Shown here: positions 35,580 through 43,810 of the stretch, in pieces | Numbering within the stretch: position 1 is the first letter of the stretch | Layout of the letters: every line of letters begins with the position of its first letter | DNA from: Streptomyces sp. NBC_01351 | GTDB taxonomy: Bacteria; Actinomycetota; Actinomycetes; Streptomycetales; Streptomycetaceae | DNA length: 64,000 bases | Direction of reading: 5' to 3' | Assembly: GCF_036237315.1 (NCBI RefSeq) | Contig: NZ_CP108356.1 | Location: forward strand, 5,833,501 to 5,897,500 | Notes under the pieces: generated by a model | Database searches by the model: none | Told to the model about the DNA's origin: nothing | What the model saw: the letters and a program-made list of their open reading frames with translations, nothing else | Translations under genes and position numbers: made by a program

Positions 35580-37255
35580 GGGCGCTCCGGGAGACCGACC
35601 CGCAGGCGGTGGGGCCGTACCGGCTGCTCGCCGAGCTGGGGCGGGGCGGGATGGGGCGGGTGCTGCTCGCGTCCGGGCCGGACGGGCGGATGGTCGCGCT
35701 CAAGCAGGTGCACGCGAGGCTGGGCGCCGACGAGGCCTTCCGGGCGCGGTTCCGGCGGGAGGTCGCGGCCTCGCGGAAGGTGTCCGGGGCGTTCACGGCG
35801 GCCGTGATGGACGCCGACCCGGAGGCGGCCACGCCCTGGCTGGCCTCGGTGTTCGTGGCCGGGCCGGCGCTGGGCGCGGCGGTGGAGGCGGCGGGGGCGC
35901 TGCCGGAGGCGGTGGTGAGGCGGCTCGGGGCTGGGCTGGCGACGGCGCTCGTCGCGATCCACCGGGCGGGGCTGGTCCACCGGGACCTGAAACCGGACAA
36001 CGTGCTGCTCGCCGAGGACGGGGTACGGGTCATCGACTTCGGGATCGCCCGGCCCGCGGAGAGCGGCGGGGACGCGGCCGAGCTGACGCAGACGGGGATG
36101 GTCGTCGGTTCGCCCGCCTTCATGTCGCCCGAGCAGGCCGAGGGGAAGGAGCCGGGTCCGGCGAGCGACGTGTTCTCGCTGGGGTCGGTGCTGGCGATGG
36201 CGGCGTCCGGGCGCAGCCCCTTCGCGGCCGCCTCCACCCTGGGGACCCTGTACAACGTGGTGCACGCCGAGCCGGAGCTGGCGGGGGTGCCGGACGGGCT
36301 GCGGCCGCTGGTCGAGGCCTGCCTGGCCAAGGACCCGGGGGCCCGGCCGAGCCCGGCGCGGCTGCTGGAACTGATCGGGCCGGTGGCCCCGGCGGGTCCG
36401 GTGGGGCCCTCGTGGCCGCCTGCCGTGCTCCGGCTGATCGCCGAGCAGCGGGCGGCGGTGGCCGGGCTGGTGCGGGGTGGTCCGGACCGCGCGGGGGCCG
36501 GTGCCGGTACGGGTACGGGGGCCGGGTCCGGTCCGGAGGACCTGACCGTGCCGCTGGACCGCCGCCGGCCCGCCGGGCCGACCGCCGTGCTGCCGCCGGG
36601 TGGCCTGCCCCCGGCGTCCGGCGGCCGGAGGTCCCGTGCGGCGGTGTGGGCGGCGGTGGCGGGGCTGGTCCTGGTCGGGGGCCTCGGCGTCACCGCGTAC
36701 GCGCTCCGGCCGGACGGGAGCGGCGCGGAAGGCGGTGGCGGGAAGGCGAGCGCGTCCCCGTCGCCGACCGCCCCGGTGGAGCCCGACCGGTACACGAAAC
36801 TGGCCGAGTGCTCCGAGGTGGCCGCGAAGTTCGGGCTGCCCGACCGCTACGAGGACGCCGACGCCCACTCCGACCACGGGAGCTCCGCCCGCGCGGAGTG
36901 CCGGTGGCTTGGGACCCACGAGGTGGGCGGGGAGCTCCGCTGGGACCCGCATCCGCACGCCGCCGTGCGTTGGGAGATCGAGATCGGGCACGCGGCGGGG
37001 GAGAGCGGGACCGCGCGCCAGAAGGGCAGGTTCACCATGTACGCGGGCATGGGCCTGCGGTTCGCCCCGGGCCTCGGAATCGGGGAGGAGACGTACTGGG
37101 ACAAGCCCAAGGAGGGCGAGACCTGCGTGCTCGCCGTCCGCGACGGCAACCTCGTCATCCGGGTCGCCCTGGGCGGTGAGGAACACCCAGCGGCCTCGTG
37201 CGAGTCCGAGGCCATGAAGGCGGCGAAGACCGCGCTGGCGTCCGTACCCCGCTGA
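35576..37255 (+). CDS. Ser/Thr protein kinase with extracellular sensor domain (second of coupled pair)
   Basis: 559 residues. LGRGGMGRVLLA, VALKQVH, HRDLKPDN, DFGIARPA and the Asp-rich C-lobe are intact. A Gly/Pro-rich juxtamembrane region leads to a helix (AAVWAAVAGLVLVGGLGVTAYAL) and an extracellular region with Cys pairs (LAECSEVAAKFGLPD, RAECRWLGTHEVGGE, ETCVLAVRDGNLV). It is a paralogue of the preceding kinase, and the overlap of the two genes (GTGA) means co-translation, so they could act as a heteropair sensing related ligands. It ends just before the steroid promoter region. Confidence 0.9.
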   Translation: MRALRETDPQAVGPYRLLAELGRGGMGRVLLASGPDGRMVALKQVHARLGADEAFRARFRREVAASRKVSGAFTAAVMDADPEAATPWLASVFVAGPALGAAVEAAGALPEAVVRRLGAGLATALVAIHRAGLVHRDLKPDNVLLAEDGVRVIDFGIARPAESGGDAAELTQTGMVVGSPAFMSPEQAEGKEPGPASDVFSLGSVLAMAASGRSPFAAASTLGTLYNVVHAEPELAGVPDGLRPLVEACLAKDPGARPSPARLLELIGPVAPAGPVGPSWPPAVLRLIAEQRAAVAGLVRGGPDRAGAGAGTGTGAGSGPEDLTVPLDRRRPAGPTAVLPPGGLPPASGGRRSRAAVWAAVAGLVLVGGLGVTAYALRPDGSGAEGGGGKASASPSPTAPVEPDRYTKLAECSEVAAKFGLPDRYEDADAHSDHGSSARAECRWLGTHEVGGELRWDPHPHAAVRWEIEIGHAAGESGTARQKGRFTMYAGMGLRFAPGLGIGEETYWDKPKEGETCVLAVRDGNLVIRVALGGEEHPAASCESEAMKAAKTALASVPR

Positions 37256-37288
37256 CCCCGCCGGGCGCCCGCCGCACCCCGCGGCGAA

Positions 37289-37302
37289 CGGAACACGTTC
37301 CG
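37289..37302. promoter_or_regulatory. KstR-like half-consensus operator (tandem 1)
   Basis: CggAACacGTTccG keeps the AACnnGTT core and is itself a perfect palindrome, but lacks the T and A ends. It is 20 bases before a perfect KstR box, so the two may cooperate. Confidence 0.45.
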
Positions 37303-37304
37303 AT

Positions 37305-37319
37305 CTGACCTTCCGTCAG
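37305..37319. promoter_or_regulatory. CTGAC-N5-GTCAG palindrome before the FadE34-like gene
   Basis: CTGACCTTCCGTCAG lies between the two KstR-like sites and starts 42 bases before the ATG. It is a perfect member of the palindrome shared with 24844-24858 and 42691-42705. Confidence 0.55.
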
Positions 37320-37321
37320 AA

Positions 37322-37335
37322 TGGAACGTGTTCTA
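37322..37335. promoter_or_regulatory. KstR operator (tandem 2), perfect match
   Basis: TggAACgtGTTctA is a full match to TnnAACnnGTTnnA. It is 11 bases before the FadE34-like ATG, so it overlaps the expected -10 region or start site. The absence of a ribosome-binding site suggests a leaderless transcript. Confidence 0.75.
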
Positions 37336-37346
37336 CTCTGCCGCGC

Positions 37347-39479
37347 ATGGGCATCGGAATCACAGCGGAACAGCGGGAGTTGGCCGAGGCCGTGCGCGGC
37401 TGGGTCGGGCGGGCCGTGCCTCCCGAAGAGGTGCGCAAGCTGCTCGACACCCCGCCGCAGACCGGCGCGCGGCCCGCCTACTGGGACGCGATGGGCGCGC
37501 AGGGGCTGCTGGAGCCGCACCTGGAGGGCGGGACCCTGCTCGACCTCGCCGTCGTCGTCGAGGAGGCCGCCCGGGGGGCGCTGCCCGGGGCGTACCTGCC
37601 GAGTGCGCTGGCCTCCGTACTGCTCGACCGGGCCGGGGCCGAGCCCCTCGCCGGGCGGGTCGGGGCGGTCGCGCTGGGGCCCGGGACGCTGACGGCCGTC
37701 GCCGTCGAGGGCGGCGGGTACCTCCTCGACGGGCTCGCGCCGCCCGTGCTCGGCGCCGGCGAGGCGGACCTCGTCCTGCTCGCCGCCGAGGCCGCGCACG
37801 GCACCCGCTGGTTCGCGGTGGACGCCGCCGCGCTGGACATCCGTACGCACGACAGCGCCGACCCGACCCGCCCCACCGCCGAGGTGCACGCCCGCGGGGT
37901 CACCGCCGGCCCCGACCGGGTACTGGAACTGGACGCGGCCCTCGTACGGGACCTCGCCTGCACCCTCTTCGCCGCCGACGCCTGCGGCACCGCCGCCTGG
38001 GCCCTGCACACGGCCGCCGAGTACGCGAAGGTGCGCGAGCAGTTCGGGCGGCCCATCGGGCAGTTCCAGGGCGTCAAGCACCTGTGCGCCGACATGCTCG
38101 TCAGGTTGGAACAGGCCCGGGCGCTGGCCTGGGACGCCGCGAACGCGACCGAAGAGCCGGCGCGGGTGCGCTCGCTCACCGCCGCGCTCGCCGCCGGCAC
38201 CGCCCTGGACGCCGCGTACTCCTGCGCCAAGGACTGCATCCAGATCCTCGGCGGCATCGGCTTCACCTGGGAGCACGACGCGCACGTCTACCTGAGACGG
38301 GCCGTCGTCGCCCGGCAGCTGCTCGGCTCCGGCGACGGCCACCGCATCCGGGCCGTACGCCTCGCCGCGGGCGGTGCGCGGCGCGAGCTGAAGCTGGAAC
38401 TGCCCGCGGAGGCGGAGGAGTACCGGGCGCGGGCCCGTACCGCCATCGAGGACGCGTGCGGGCTCGACCCGGCCGCGGCGCGCCGGATCCTGGCCCCGAC
38501 CGGCTACGCGGCCCCCTACCTCCCGCCGCCCTACGGTCTGGGCGCCGGCCCCGTCGAGCAGCTCGTCGTACAGGAGGAGATGCGCAAGGCCGGGGTCAGG
38601 ATCGCCGACCTCTCCATCGCCACCTGGGTCGTGCCCTCCCTGCTCGCCTACGGCACCGACGCACAGCGCGAGGCGTACGCCCTGCCCACCCTGCGCGGGG
38701 AGCTGACCTGGTGCCAGCTCTTCTCCGAGCCGGGCGCGGGATCCGACCTCGCCTCGCTGCGCACCAAGGCCGAGCGGACGGAGGACGGCGGCTGGAAGAT
38801 CAACGGTCAGAAGGTGTGGACGAGTTCCGCGCACAGCGCCGACTTCGGGATCCTGCTGGCCCGTACCGACCCGGACGCGCCCAAGCACAAGGGGCTCGGC
38901 TACTTCGTCGTCGACATGAAGAACAGCCCGGGCATCGACATCAGGCCGCTCAAGGAGATCAACGGCGAGGCCCTCTTCAACGAGGTCTACTTCGACGACG
39001 TGATCCTCCCGGCGGACGCCCTGGTCGGGGCGGCCGACGGCGGCTGGAAGGTCGCCCGCAACACCCTCGGCAACGAGCGCGTCCACATGGCCGACCTGAT
39101 GAGCTTCGACACCGGCCTGGAGGCCCTCATCGCCCGCTCCGCCGACCTCGACGGGGCCCACCGCGCCCGCATCGGGGCACTGGCCGCCGAGGCGCACGCC
39201 CTGGCCTGCATTGGACTGCGGACCACCCTCCAGCAGGTGTCGGGGCTGGAGCCGGGCGCGGGTGCGTCCGTACGCAAACTCGTCCAGACCCCGCACCAGC
39301 AGCGGACCGCCGAGCTCACGCTCGAACTGCTGGGCCCGGCGGGCGCCGTACGGGAGGGGGCGGGGGAGGGGGCGGTGCACGGGATGCTCATGTCCCGCTG
39401 CCTGACCATCGCCGGAGGCACCACGCAGGTCCAGCTCAACGTCGTCGCCGAGCGGATCCTCGGCCTTCCCAGGGACTAG
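37347..39479 (+). CDS. Fused acyl-CoA dehydrogenase, FadE34/ChsE3-like
   Basis: 710 residues, two acyl-CoA dehydrogenase modules in one chain. The N-terminal half (about 1-345) ends with QILGGIGFTWEHDAHVYLRRA; the C-terminal half starts near residue 390 with PYGLGAGPVEQLVVQEEMRKAG, then TWCQLFSEPGAGSDLASL and INGQKVWTSSAHSADFGILLARTD. M. tuberculosis FadE34 (ChsE3) has the same fused design and about the same length, and dehydrogenates steroid side-chain CoA thioesters. Other ChsE enzymes use two separate subunits. It is followed after 15 bases by the thiolase gene, so the two form an operon. KstR-like and CTGAC sites lie just upstream. Confidence 0.9.
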   Translation: MGIGITAEQRELAEAVRGWVGRAVPPEEVRKLLDTPPQTGARPAYWDAMGAQGLLEPHLEGGTLLDLAVVVEEAARGALPGAYLPSALASVLLDRAGAEPLAGRVGAVALGPGTLTAVAVEGGGYLLDGLAPPVLGAGEADLVLLAAEAAHGTRWFAVDAAALDIRTHDSADPTRPTAEVHARGVTAGPDRVLELDAALVRDLACTLFAADACGTAAWALHTAAEYAKVREQFGRPIGQFQGVKHLCADMLVRLEQARALAWDAANATEEPARVRSLTAALAAGTALDAAYSCAKDCIQILGGIGFTWEHDAHVYLRRAVVARQLLGSGDGHRIRAVRLAAGGARRELKLELPAEAEEYRARARTAIEDACGLDPAAARRILAPTGYAAPYLPPPYGLGAGPVEQLVVQEEMRKAGVRIADLSIATWVVPSLLAYGTDAQREAYALPTLRGELTWCQLFSEPGAGSDLASLRTKAERTEDGGWKINGQKVWTSSAHSADFGILLARTDPDAPKHKGLGYFVVDMKNSPGIDIRPLKEINGEALFNEVYFDDVILPADALVGAADGGWKVARNTLGNERVHMADLMSFDTGLEALIARSADLDGAHRARIGALAAEAHALACIGLRTTLQQVSGLEPGAGASVRKLVQTPHQQRTAELTLELLGPAGAVREGAGEGAVHGMLMSRCLTIAGGTTQVQLNVVAERILGLPRD

Positions 39480-39494
39480 TCAGGAGTCAGCGGA

Positions 39495-40682
39495 ATGAAG
39501 TCGTACATCGTGGGCGTCGGCATGACCAAGTTCGAGAAGCCGGAGTCGCGGGACTGGCAGTACTGGGACATGGCGAAGGAGGCCGGGACCGCGGCGCTCG
39601 CGGACGCGGGGGTGGACTACGGCCTGGTCGAACAGGTGCCGGTCGGCTACTGCTTCCAGGCCTCCACGGCCGGCCAGCGGGCGGCGTACGAGCTGGGCCT
39701 GAGCGGGGTCCCGGTCTACAACGTGAACAACAACTGCGCGACGGGCTCGACGGCGCTGATGATGGCGCGGCAGTTCGTCGAGGGCGGGATCAACGACTGC
39801 GTGCTCGCGCTCGGCTTCGAGAAGATGAAGCGCGGAGCGCTGGGGGGCGGGGCGGACGGGGGCGACTTCAAGACCTCGCCCGTCGCCCGGCACTACGGGA
39901 TCATGGCGGCCGGGCACGGCTTCGAGATGTCCCCGCCCACCGCGCAGATCTTCGGCAACGCGGCGCGCGAGCACATGGAGCGGTACGGGACCACGGCCGC
40001 GCAGCTGGCGGCGGTGGGCGCCAAGAACCACCGGCACTCGGCGAACAACCCGAACGCGCAGTTCCAGGACGTGTACTCGGTGGAGGAGATCCTCGCGGCG
40101 AAGGAGATCCACTCGCCGCTGACGAAGCTCCAGTGCTCGCCGACCTCGGACGGGGCGGCGGCGGCGCTGGTGGTGTCGGAGCGGTTCGTCGTGCGGCACG
40201 GGCTGCACGACAAGGCGGTGGAGATCGTCGCCCAGGCGATGACCACGGACACGGACGAGTCCTTCTCCTCGGGCTCTTGCATCGACGTGGTCGGCAAGCC
40301 GATGTCGGCGGCGGCGGGGCGGCAGGTCTTCGCCGCGTCGGGGCTGGGCATCGAGGACGTGGACGTGATCGAGCTGCACGACTGCTTCTCCATCAACGAA
40401 CTGCTGACGTACGAGGCGCTCGGCATGTGCGAGGACGGCGCGGCGGGGAAGCTAGTGGAGTCGGGCGCGACGACGTACGGCGGGCGGTGGGTGGTCAACC
40501 CGTCGGGTGGGCTCATCTCGAAGGGCCACCCGCTGGGGGCGACGGGGCTGGCGCAGGCGGCGGAGCTGGTGTGGCAGTTGCGGGGGGCGGCTGGGCCTCG
40601 GCAGGTCGAGGGGGCCAGGGTGGGCCTTGCCCACAACATCGGGCTGGGCGGGGCGGCGGTGGTCACCCTGCTGCGCAAGTAG
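39495..40682 (+). CDS. SCP-x/lipid-transfer-type thiolase
   Basis: 395 residues. [37 protein letters not shown] (active-site Cys81), [54 protein letters not shown] and [21 protein letters not shown] are diagnostic of the thiolase domain of sterol carrier protein x. In animals SCP-x cleaves the sterol side chain during bile-acid formation, and in actinobacteria related Ltp enzymes cleave steroid side-chain CoA esters. Its position behind the FadE34-like gene supports such a role. No DUF35 partner, common for Ltp2, is present here. ATG start with AGGAG-like upstream. Confidence 0.88.
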   Translation: MKSYIVGVGMTKFEKPESRDWQYWDMAKEAGTAALADAGVDYGLVEQVPVGYCFQASTAGQRAAYELGLSGVPVYNVNNNCATGSTALMMARQFVEGGINDCVLALGFEKMKRGALGGGADGGDFKTSPVARHYGIMAAGHGFEMSPPTAQIFGNAAREHMERYGTTAAQLAAVGAKNHRHSANNPNAQFQDVYSVEEILAAKEIHSPLTKLQCSPTSDGAAAALVVSERFVVRHGLHDKAVEIVAQAMTTDTDESFSSGSCIDVVGKPMSAAAGRQVFAASGLGIEDVDVIELHDCFSINELLTYEALGMCEDGAAGKLVESGATTYGGRWVVNPSGGLISKGHPLGATGLAQAAELVWQLRGAAGPRQVEGARVGLAHNIGLGGAAVVTLLRK

Positions 40683-40700
40683 CGGGCCGGCTGCGCTGAA

Positions 40701-40793
40701 GCCCGGCTCCGCCGGGACCTGGGGCTCCGCCCCAGACCCTCCCCCAGACTCCGTCCGCGGGGGCTCGGGGGCGGAGCCCCCGCAGCGGAGCCG
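40701..40793. repeat. Dispersed intergenic hairpin repeat
   Basis: Contains GGGGCTCCGCCCC, CAGACCCTCCCCCAGA and GGGGGCTCGGGGGCGGAGCCC-like hairpins of the same family as the in-gene copies at 4615 and 7047 and the intergenic copy at 61457. It is located after the thiolase stop and may act as its terminator. Confidence 0.7.
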
Positions 40794-40815
40794 CACCCGT
40801 ACCCCAGCCGGGAGG

Positions 40816-41301
40816 TCAGGGGCGGAAGACTCCGCGCCACGTCCACCCCGCCGCGAGGACCGCGTCGCGCAAGGGGGCCTTCACCTCCGCGGAGCTGAAG
40901 GAGGACTCCTCCTTCAGGCGGCGGCGGCCGTCCTGGTCGCGTTCGACCGTCCACTGCTTGGAGACCGAGCCCACCGGCCCGCGCGAGTACTTGAGGCCCG
41001 TCCCGTTGAAGGTCAGTTCCCCGGACTCCGGGGTCTCCCACTTCTCGTCGAGGGCCCGGACCTCGCGCGCCGCCGGGACCAGCCGCAGCCGGGTCTGGCC
41101 GCGCTTCAGGTGCCAGGGGCCCTCGGGGATCCGCCACACCGCCACCAGGTCGGCGCGTTCCTTCGGGGTGCCGTTGCGGAGGACGAACCGCATGTCCGGG
41201 CCGTCGAGCGAAAGCAGCGCGGCCCGGACCTCCGCGGCGGACAGGGGCGTGATGCCGCTGCCGGGGCGCCGCGTGCCGGTCAGTTTGTCGAATAGGCCCA
41301 T
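40816..41301 (-). CDS. Hypothetical soluble protein
   Basis: 161 residues, no signal or membrane segment. Starts MGLFDKLTGTRRPGSGI, a typical N-terminus of small cytosolic proteins, followed by ALLSLDGPDMRFVLRNGTPKERADLVAVWRI and WETPESGELTFNGTGLKYSRGPVGSVSKQW. The beta-rich, charged sequence resembles uncharacterised actinobacterial families, but none I can name. It is on the minus strand, separated from the sigma factor genes by a few bases. Confidence 0.8.
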   Translation of the reverse strand: MGLFDKLTGTRRPGSGITPLSAAEVRAALLSLDGPDMRFVLRNGTPKERADLVAVWRIPEGPWHLKRGQTRLRLVPAAREVRALDEKWETPESGELTFNGTGLKYSRGPVGSVSKQWTVERDQDGRRRLKEESSFSSAEVKAPLRDAVLAAGWTWRGVFRP

Positions 41302-41310
41302 CGGGCCAAC

Positions 41311-41589
41311 CTATCGCCCGCCCTTCCTCAATTCGCACCGGCCGTCCACGCATTCACGCCGCAGCCGGCCCCGGGAAAGGGTCTGCGCCAGCCCGATGGC
41401 CCAGCACATCGGGCACCCGCGCAGCGCCAGCACCCCGACCGGCGCCAGCAGCAGGCTGACCGGCCCCCACAGCGGAAGGAGCGCGAAGGCGCCGATCAGC
41501 GAGCCGAATCCGACCGCGCCGCGCACCAGGTGGCGGGGCAGGGAGGCGCTCGCGAAGTCCCGCCCGCCGTCAGCGGTCCGCACCGTCAC
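41311..41589 (-). CDS. Small membrane protein downstream of the sigma factor
   Basis: 92 residues. Two hydrophobic segments (GAVGFGSLIGAFALLPLWG, PVSLLLAPVGVLALRG) are followed by GCPMCWAIGLAQTLSRGRL and a Cys-containing tail (ECVDGRCEL). The CPMCW motif resembles the rhodanese-linked or DUF2892-like small membrane families. Start at GTG 41589; the start overlaps the end of the sigma gene by 20 bases, so the two are co-translated. It might act as a membrane-bound regulator of the sigma factor, but no anti-sigma domain is visible. Confidence 0.78.
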   Translation of the reverse strand: MTVRTADGGRDFASASLPRHLVRGAVGFGSLIGAFALLPLWGPVSLLLAPVGVLALRGCPMCWAIGLAQTLSRGRLRRECVDGRCELRKGGR

Positions 41590-42139
41590 CGCCGCCTTCC
41601 GGGACAGGGTGCAGGGCGAGCTGGACGGCCGCGCGGGCCCGGTGCAGCCGGGACTTCATCGCGGCGGTGCCGATGCCGAGCGCATCGGCGGTCAGGCGTC
41701 CGCTGAGGCCCTGGATGTCCCGCATGACCAGCACGCTGCGCTGGTCCTCGGGCAGCGCGGCGACCGCCCGTGCCACGCGCGCCGCTTCCAGGCGCAGCAC
41801 GACCTCGTCCTCGGCGGACATCACGGCGCGGCCGTCGTCCGGCACCGGGGCGGGGCCGCGCGGGATCGCCGACCGGGCGCGCCGCAGGCACTCGTTGCGG
41901 ACGATGCGGAACATCCACGACGCCAGGGCGCCCGAGGCCCTCAGCATTCCGATCTTGCGGTACAGGATGATCAGCGCTTCCTGCGCCGCGTCCTCGGCGT
42001 CCTCGGGCGAGGCGCACAGCGTGCGGGCGAACCGGCGCACGTGCGGGTGCGATCCGGAGACCAGCGCGGTGAGCGAGTCGACGTCGCCCCGCTGCGCGGC
42101 GGCGATCAGCGTCGCGGCGGGCCAGGTCGGGTCAGCCAC
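41570..42139 (-). CDS. ECF-type RNA polymerase sigma factor
   Basis: 189 residues. Region 2: LVSGSHPHVRRFARTLCASPEDAEDAAQEALIILYRKIGML, with the DAEDAAQEA -10 recognition helix start. Region 4: VAALPEDQRSVLVMRDIQGLSGRLTADALGIGTAAMKSRLHRARAAVQLAL. It would direct transcription of an unknown regulon. GTG at 42139 gives the usual family start (VADPTWPAA), and an upstream extension reads the 30-residue leader peptide's opposite frame. A small membrane gene precedes it (42132-42224) and another follows (41311-41589). Confidence 0.9.
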   Translation of the reverse strand: MADPTWPAATLIAAAQRGDVDSLTALVSGSHPHVRRFARTLCASPEDAEDAAQEALIILYRKIGMLRASGALASWMFRIVRNECLRRARSAIPRGPAPVPDDGRAVMSAEDEVVLRLEAARVARAVAALPEDQRSVLVMRDIQGLSGRLTADALGIGTAAMKSRLHRARAAVQLALHPVPEGGGDGADR

Positions 42140-42224
42140 GGGCCCGACCCCGCTTGCGCAGGACGACGAACGTGCACGTGCAGAGCAGGACGACTGCGAC
42201 GGCACCGGCGATGACAGCGATCAC
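42132..42224 (-). CDS. 30-residue single-helix membrane peptide upstream of the sigma factor
   Basis: GTG at 42224 with GGAGG six bases upstream begins a frame that reads VIAVIAGAVAVVLLCTCTFVV, then LRKRGRARG and a stop. One hydrophobic helix with a strongly basic tail fits a membrane-inserted micropeptide. Its TGA overlaps the start of the sigma factor gene, suggesting translational coupling. I know of no named family; it could be a leader peptide or a membrane tether that acts on the sigma factor. Confidence 0.55.
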   Translation of the reverse strand: MIAVIAGAVAVVLLCTCTFVVLRKRGRARG

Positions 42225-42314
42225 GACAACCTCCAGGTCATGTTCCGACGAAGTCGTCGGCACACGCATAAGAGGCGAGGGTGCCCGAAAAGGATTCACC
42301 CCGGATCCCCGGCT

Positions 42315-42677
42315 TCATCCCAGGCTGGGATCGATCACCGTCTCGCCCATCGAGGCCCGGCGGATGGAGTCCGCGAGGTCCTCCACCGGCCCGTCCCGCA
42401 GCACCAGTCCCGCCGCGCCGGCGGCGAGTACGGCCTCGGGCAGGCCCGGATGCGCCGATCCCGTCAGGACCAGGACCCGGCACTCCGGATCCTCCGCGAG
42501 CAGGGCCGCCGCGGTGGCGACCTCCTCCACCAGCGCCACCACCGGCCGCGCCGTCAGGTCCCGTACGACCTCGATGTCCGGCTGGAGGCCGAGCTGGAGC
42601 GCCAGGGGCGGGTTCGGCGGGTCCAGGAGGACCCGGAGCGCGCGGGTCTGGCGGTGATCAACGGGCATTTCATCCAC
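42315..42677 (-). CDS. Stand-alone receiver-like protein lacking the phosphoacceptor
   Basis: 120 residues. The C-terminal half reads RVLVLTGSAHPGLPEAVLAAGAAGLVLRDGPVEDLADSIRRASMGETVIDPSL, characteristic of the receiver domain of NarL-type response regulators up to the linker, but there is no HTH after it. The expected aspartate (usually DVRMP) is replaced in RPVVALVEEV, and the usual Lys in the last strand is Arg (VLRDG). It is probably a pseudo-receiver. It starts 14 bases from a CTGAC-N5-GTCAG palindrome and is divergent from the ChsH3-like operon, so it may be regulated with it. Confidence 0.75.
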   Translation of the reverse strand: MDEMPVDHRQTRALRVLLDPPNPPLALQLGLQPDIEVVRDLTARPVVALVEEVATAAALLAEDPECRVLVLTGSAHPGLPEAVLAAGAAGLVLRDGPVEDLADSIRRASMGETVIDPSLG

Positions 42678-42690
42678 GCCGAAACCCTAT

Positions 42691-42705
42691 CTGACGTGAA
42701 GTCAG
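42691..42705. promoter_or_regulatory. CTGAC-N5-GTCAG palindrome between the receiver gene and the ChsH3-like operon
   Basis: CTGACGTGAAGTCAG, a perfect member of the shared palindrome. It is 14 bases from the receiver-like start and 54 bases from the KstR box at 42759. Confidence 0.55.
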
Positions 42706-42758
42706 GAGTCTTCCCAAGTGCCGGGGCGTGCGTTATACATTCCCTCACCGGCCGGAAC

Positions 42759-42772
42759 TGGAACGCGTTCTA
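42759..42772. promoter_or_regulatory. KstR operator for the ChsH3-like operon, perfect match
   Basis: TggAACgcGTTctA, a full match to TnnAACnnGTTnnA, embedded in a longer inverted sequence (GAACTGGAACGCG / CGTTCTAGAACC). It is 128 bases before the hydratase ATG; a TATACA-like element lies upstream at 42734-42739. Confidence 0.75.
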
Positions 42773-42899
42773 GAACCGGCCGCCCCGCATACGACCTCGG
42801 TGCGGCCGACGGTGCGGACGGCCGCACCGAGGTCTTCCAAGAGCAAGGCCCCAGAGCAAGGCCCCAGAGCAAGAGCCAAGAACAGGGAGCAGCATCCTC

Positions 42900-43772
42900 A
42901 TGCCGATCGATGCCGCCAAGGCCCTCGCCGCAGACCCCCGCCAGGGGGACATCGGCTGGGACCACAAGGACATCCAGCTCTATCACCTCGGCCTCGGCGC
43001 CGGTACTGCGCGGAACGGGCAGAGCCTGGCGACCGACCCCGACGAGCTGCGCTACACGCTCGAATCCAAGCTGCACGTGCTGCCCAGCTTCGCGACCGTC
43101 GCCGGCGCCGGCATGGCCATGCTCGGCGGCCTCGGCGCGCCGGGCATCGACGTCAACCTCGCCATGGTCCTGCACGGCGGCCACTCCATCGAGCTGCACC
43201 GGCCCATCCCCGTCAAGGGGCAGGCGACCTCCAGTTCCAAGGTCGCCGCCGTCTACGACAAGGGCAAGGCGGCCGTCATCGTGCTGCGCTCCGAGGTCGC
43301 GGACGCCGACGGGCCGCTGTGGACGAGCGACGCGCAGATCTTCGTACGGGGAGAGGGCGGGTTCGGCGGCGAGCGCGGCCCCTCCGCCAAGGAGGAACTG
43401 CCCGAGCGGGCCCCCGACCGGGTCGAGGAGCGGCACATCCGCGAGGACCAGGCCCTCCTCTACCGGCTCTCCGGCGACTGGAACCCCCTGCACGCCGACC
43501 CCGAGTTCGCCAAGCTCGGCGGCTTCGACAAGCCCATCCTGCACGGCCTGTGCTCGTACGGGATGACCCTCAAGGCCGTCGTCGACACGGCGCTCGGCGG
43601 GGACGTGTCCCGCGTCCGCGCCTACCGCACGCGCTTCGCCGGGATCGTCTTCCCCGGCGAGACGCTGCGCATCCGGATGTGGCAGGAGCCCGGCCGCGTC
43701 CAGGTGTCGGTGACCGCCGCCGAACGGGACGACGCACCGGTCCTCGCCGACACCGTCGTCGAACACGCGTAA
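42900..43772 (+). CDS. ChsH3-like MaoC-family enoyl-CoA hydratase
   Basis: 290 residues, double hot-dog. IGWDHKDIQLYHLGLGAG, KGKAAVIVLRS, FVRGEGGFGGERGPS and the catalytic hydratase signature LLYRLSGDWNPLHADPEFAKLGGFDKPILHGLCSYGM are all present. The order matches M. tuberculosis Rv3538 (ChsH3 or hsd4B), which hydrates a steroid side-chain enoyl-CoA. The Asp/His pair in DWNPLH is intact. ATG at 42900; the first gene of a three-gene operon with the dehydrogenases that follow. Confidence 0.92.
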   Translation: MPIDAAKALAADPRQGDIGWDHKDIQLYHLGLGAGTARNGQSLATDPDELRYTLESKLHVLPSFATVAGAGMAMLGGLGAPGIDVNLAMVLHGGHSIELHRPIPVKGQATSSSKVAAVYDKGKAAVIVLRSEVADADGPLWTSDAQIFVRGEGGFGGERGPSAKEELPERAPDRVEERHIREDQALLYRLSGDWNPLHADPEFAKLGGFDKPILHGLCSYGMTLKAVVDTALGGDVSRVRAYRTRFAGIVFPGETLRIRMWQEPGRVQVSVTAAERDDAPVLADTVVEHA

Positions 43773-43810
43773 GCACGCGTAAATCCAGACCTTGTAGAAG
43801 GAGCCGCACC

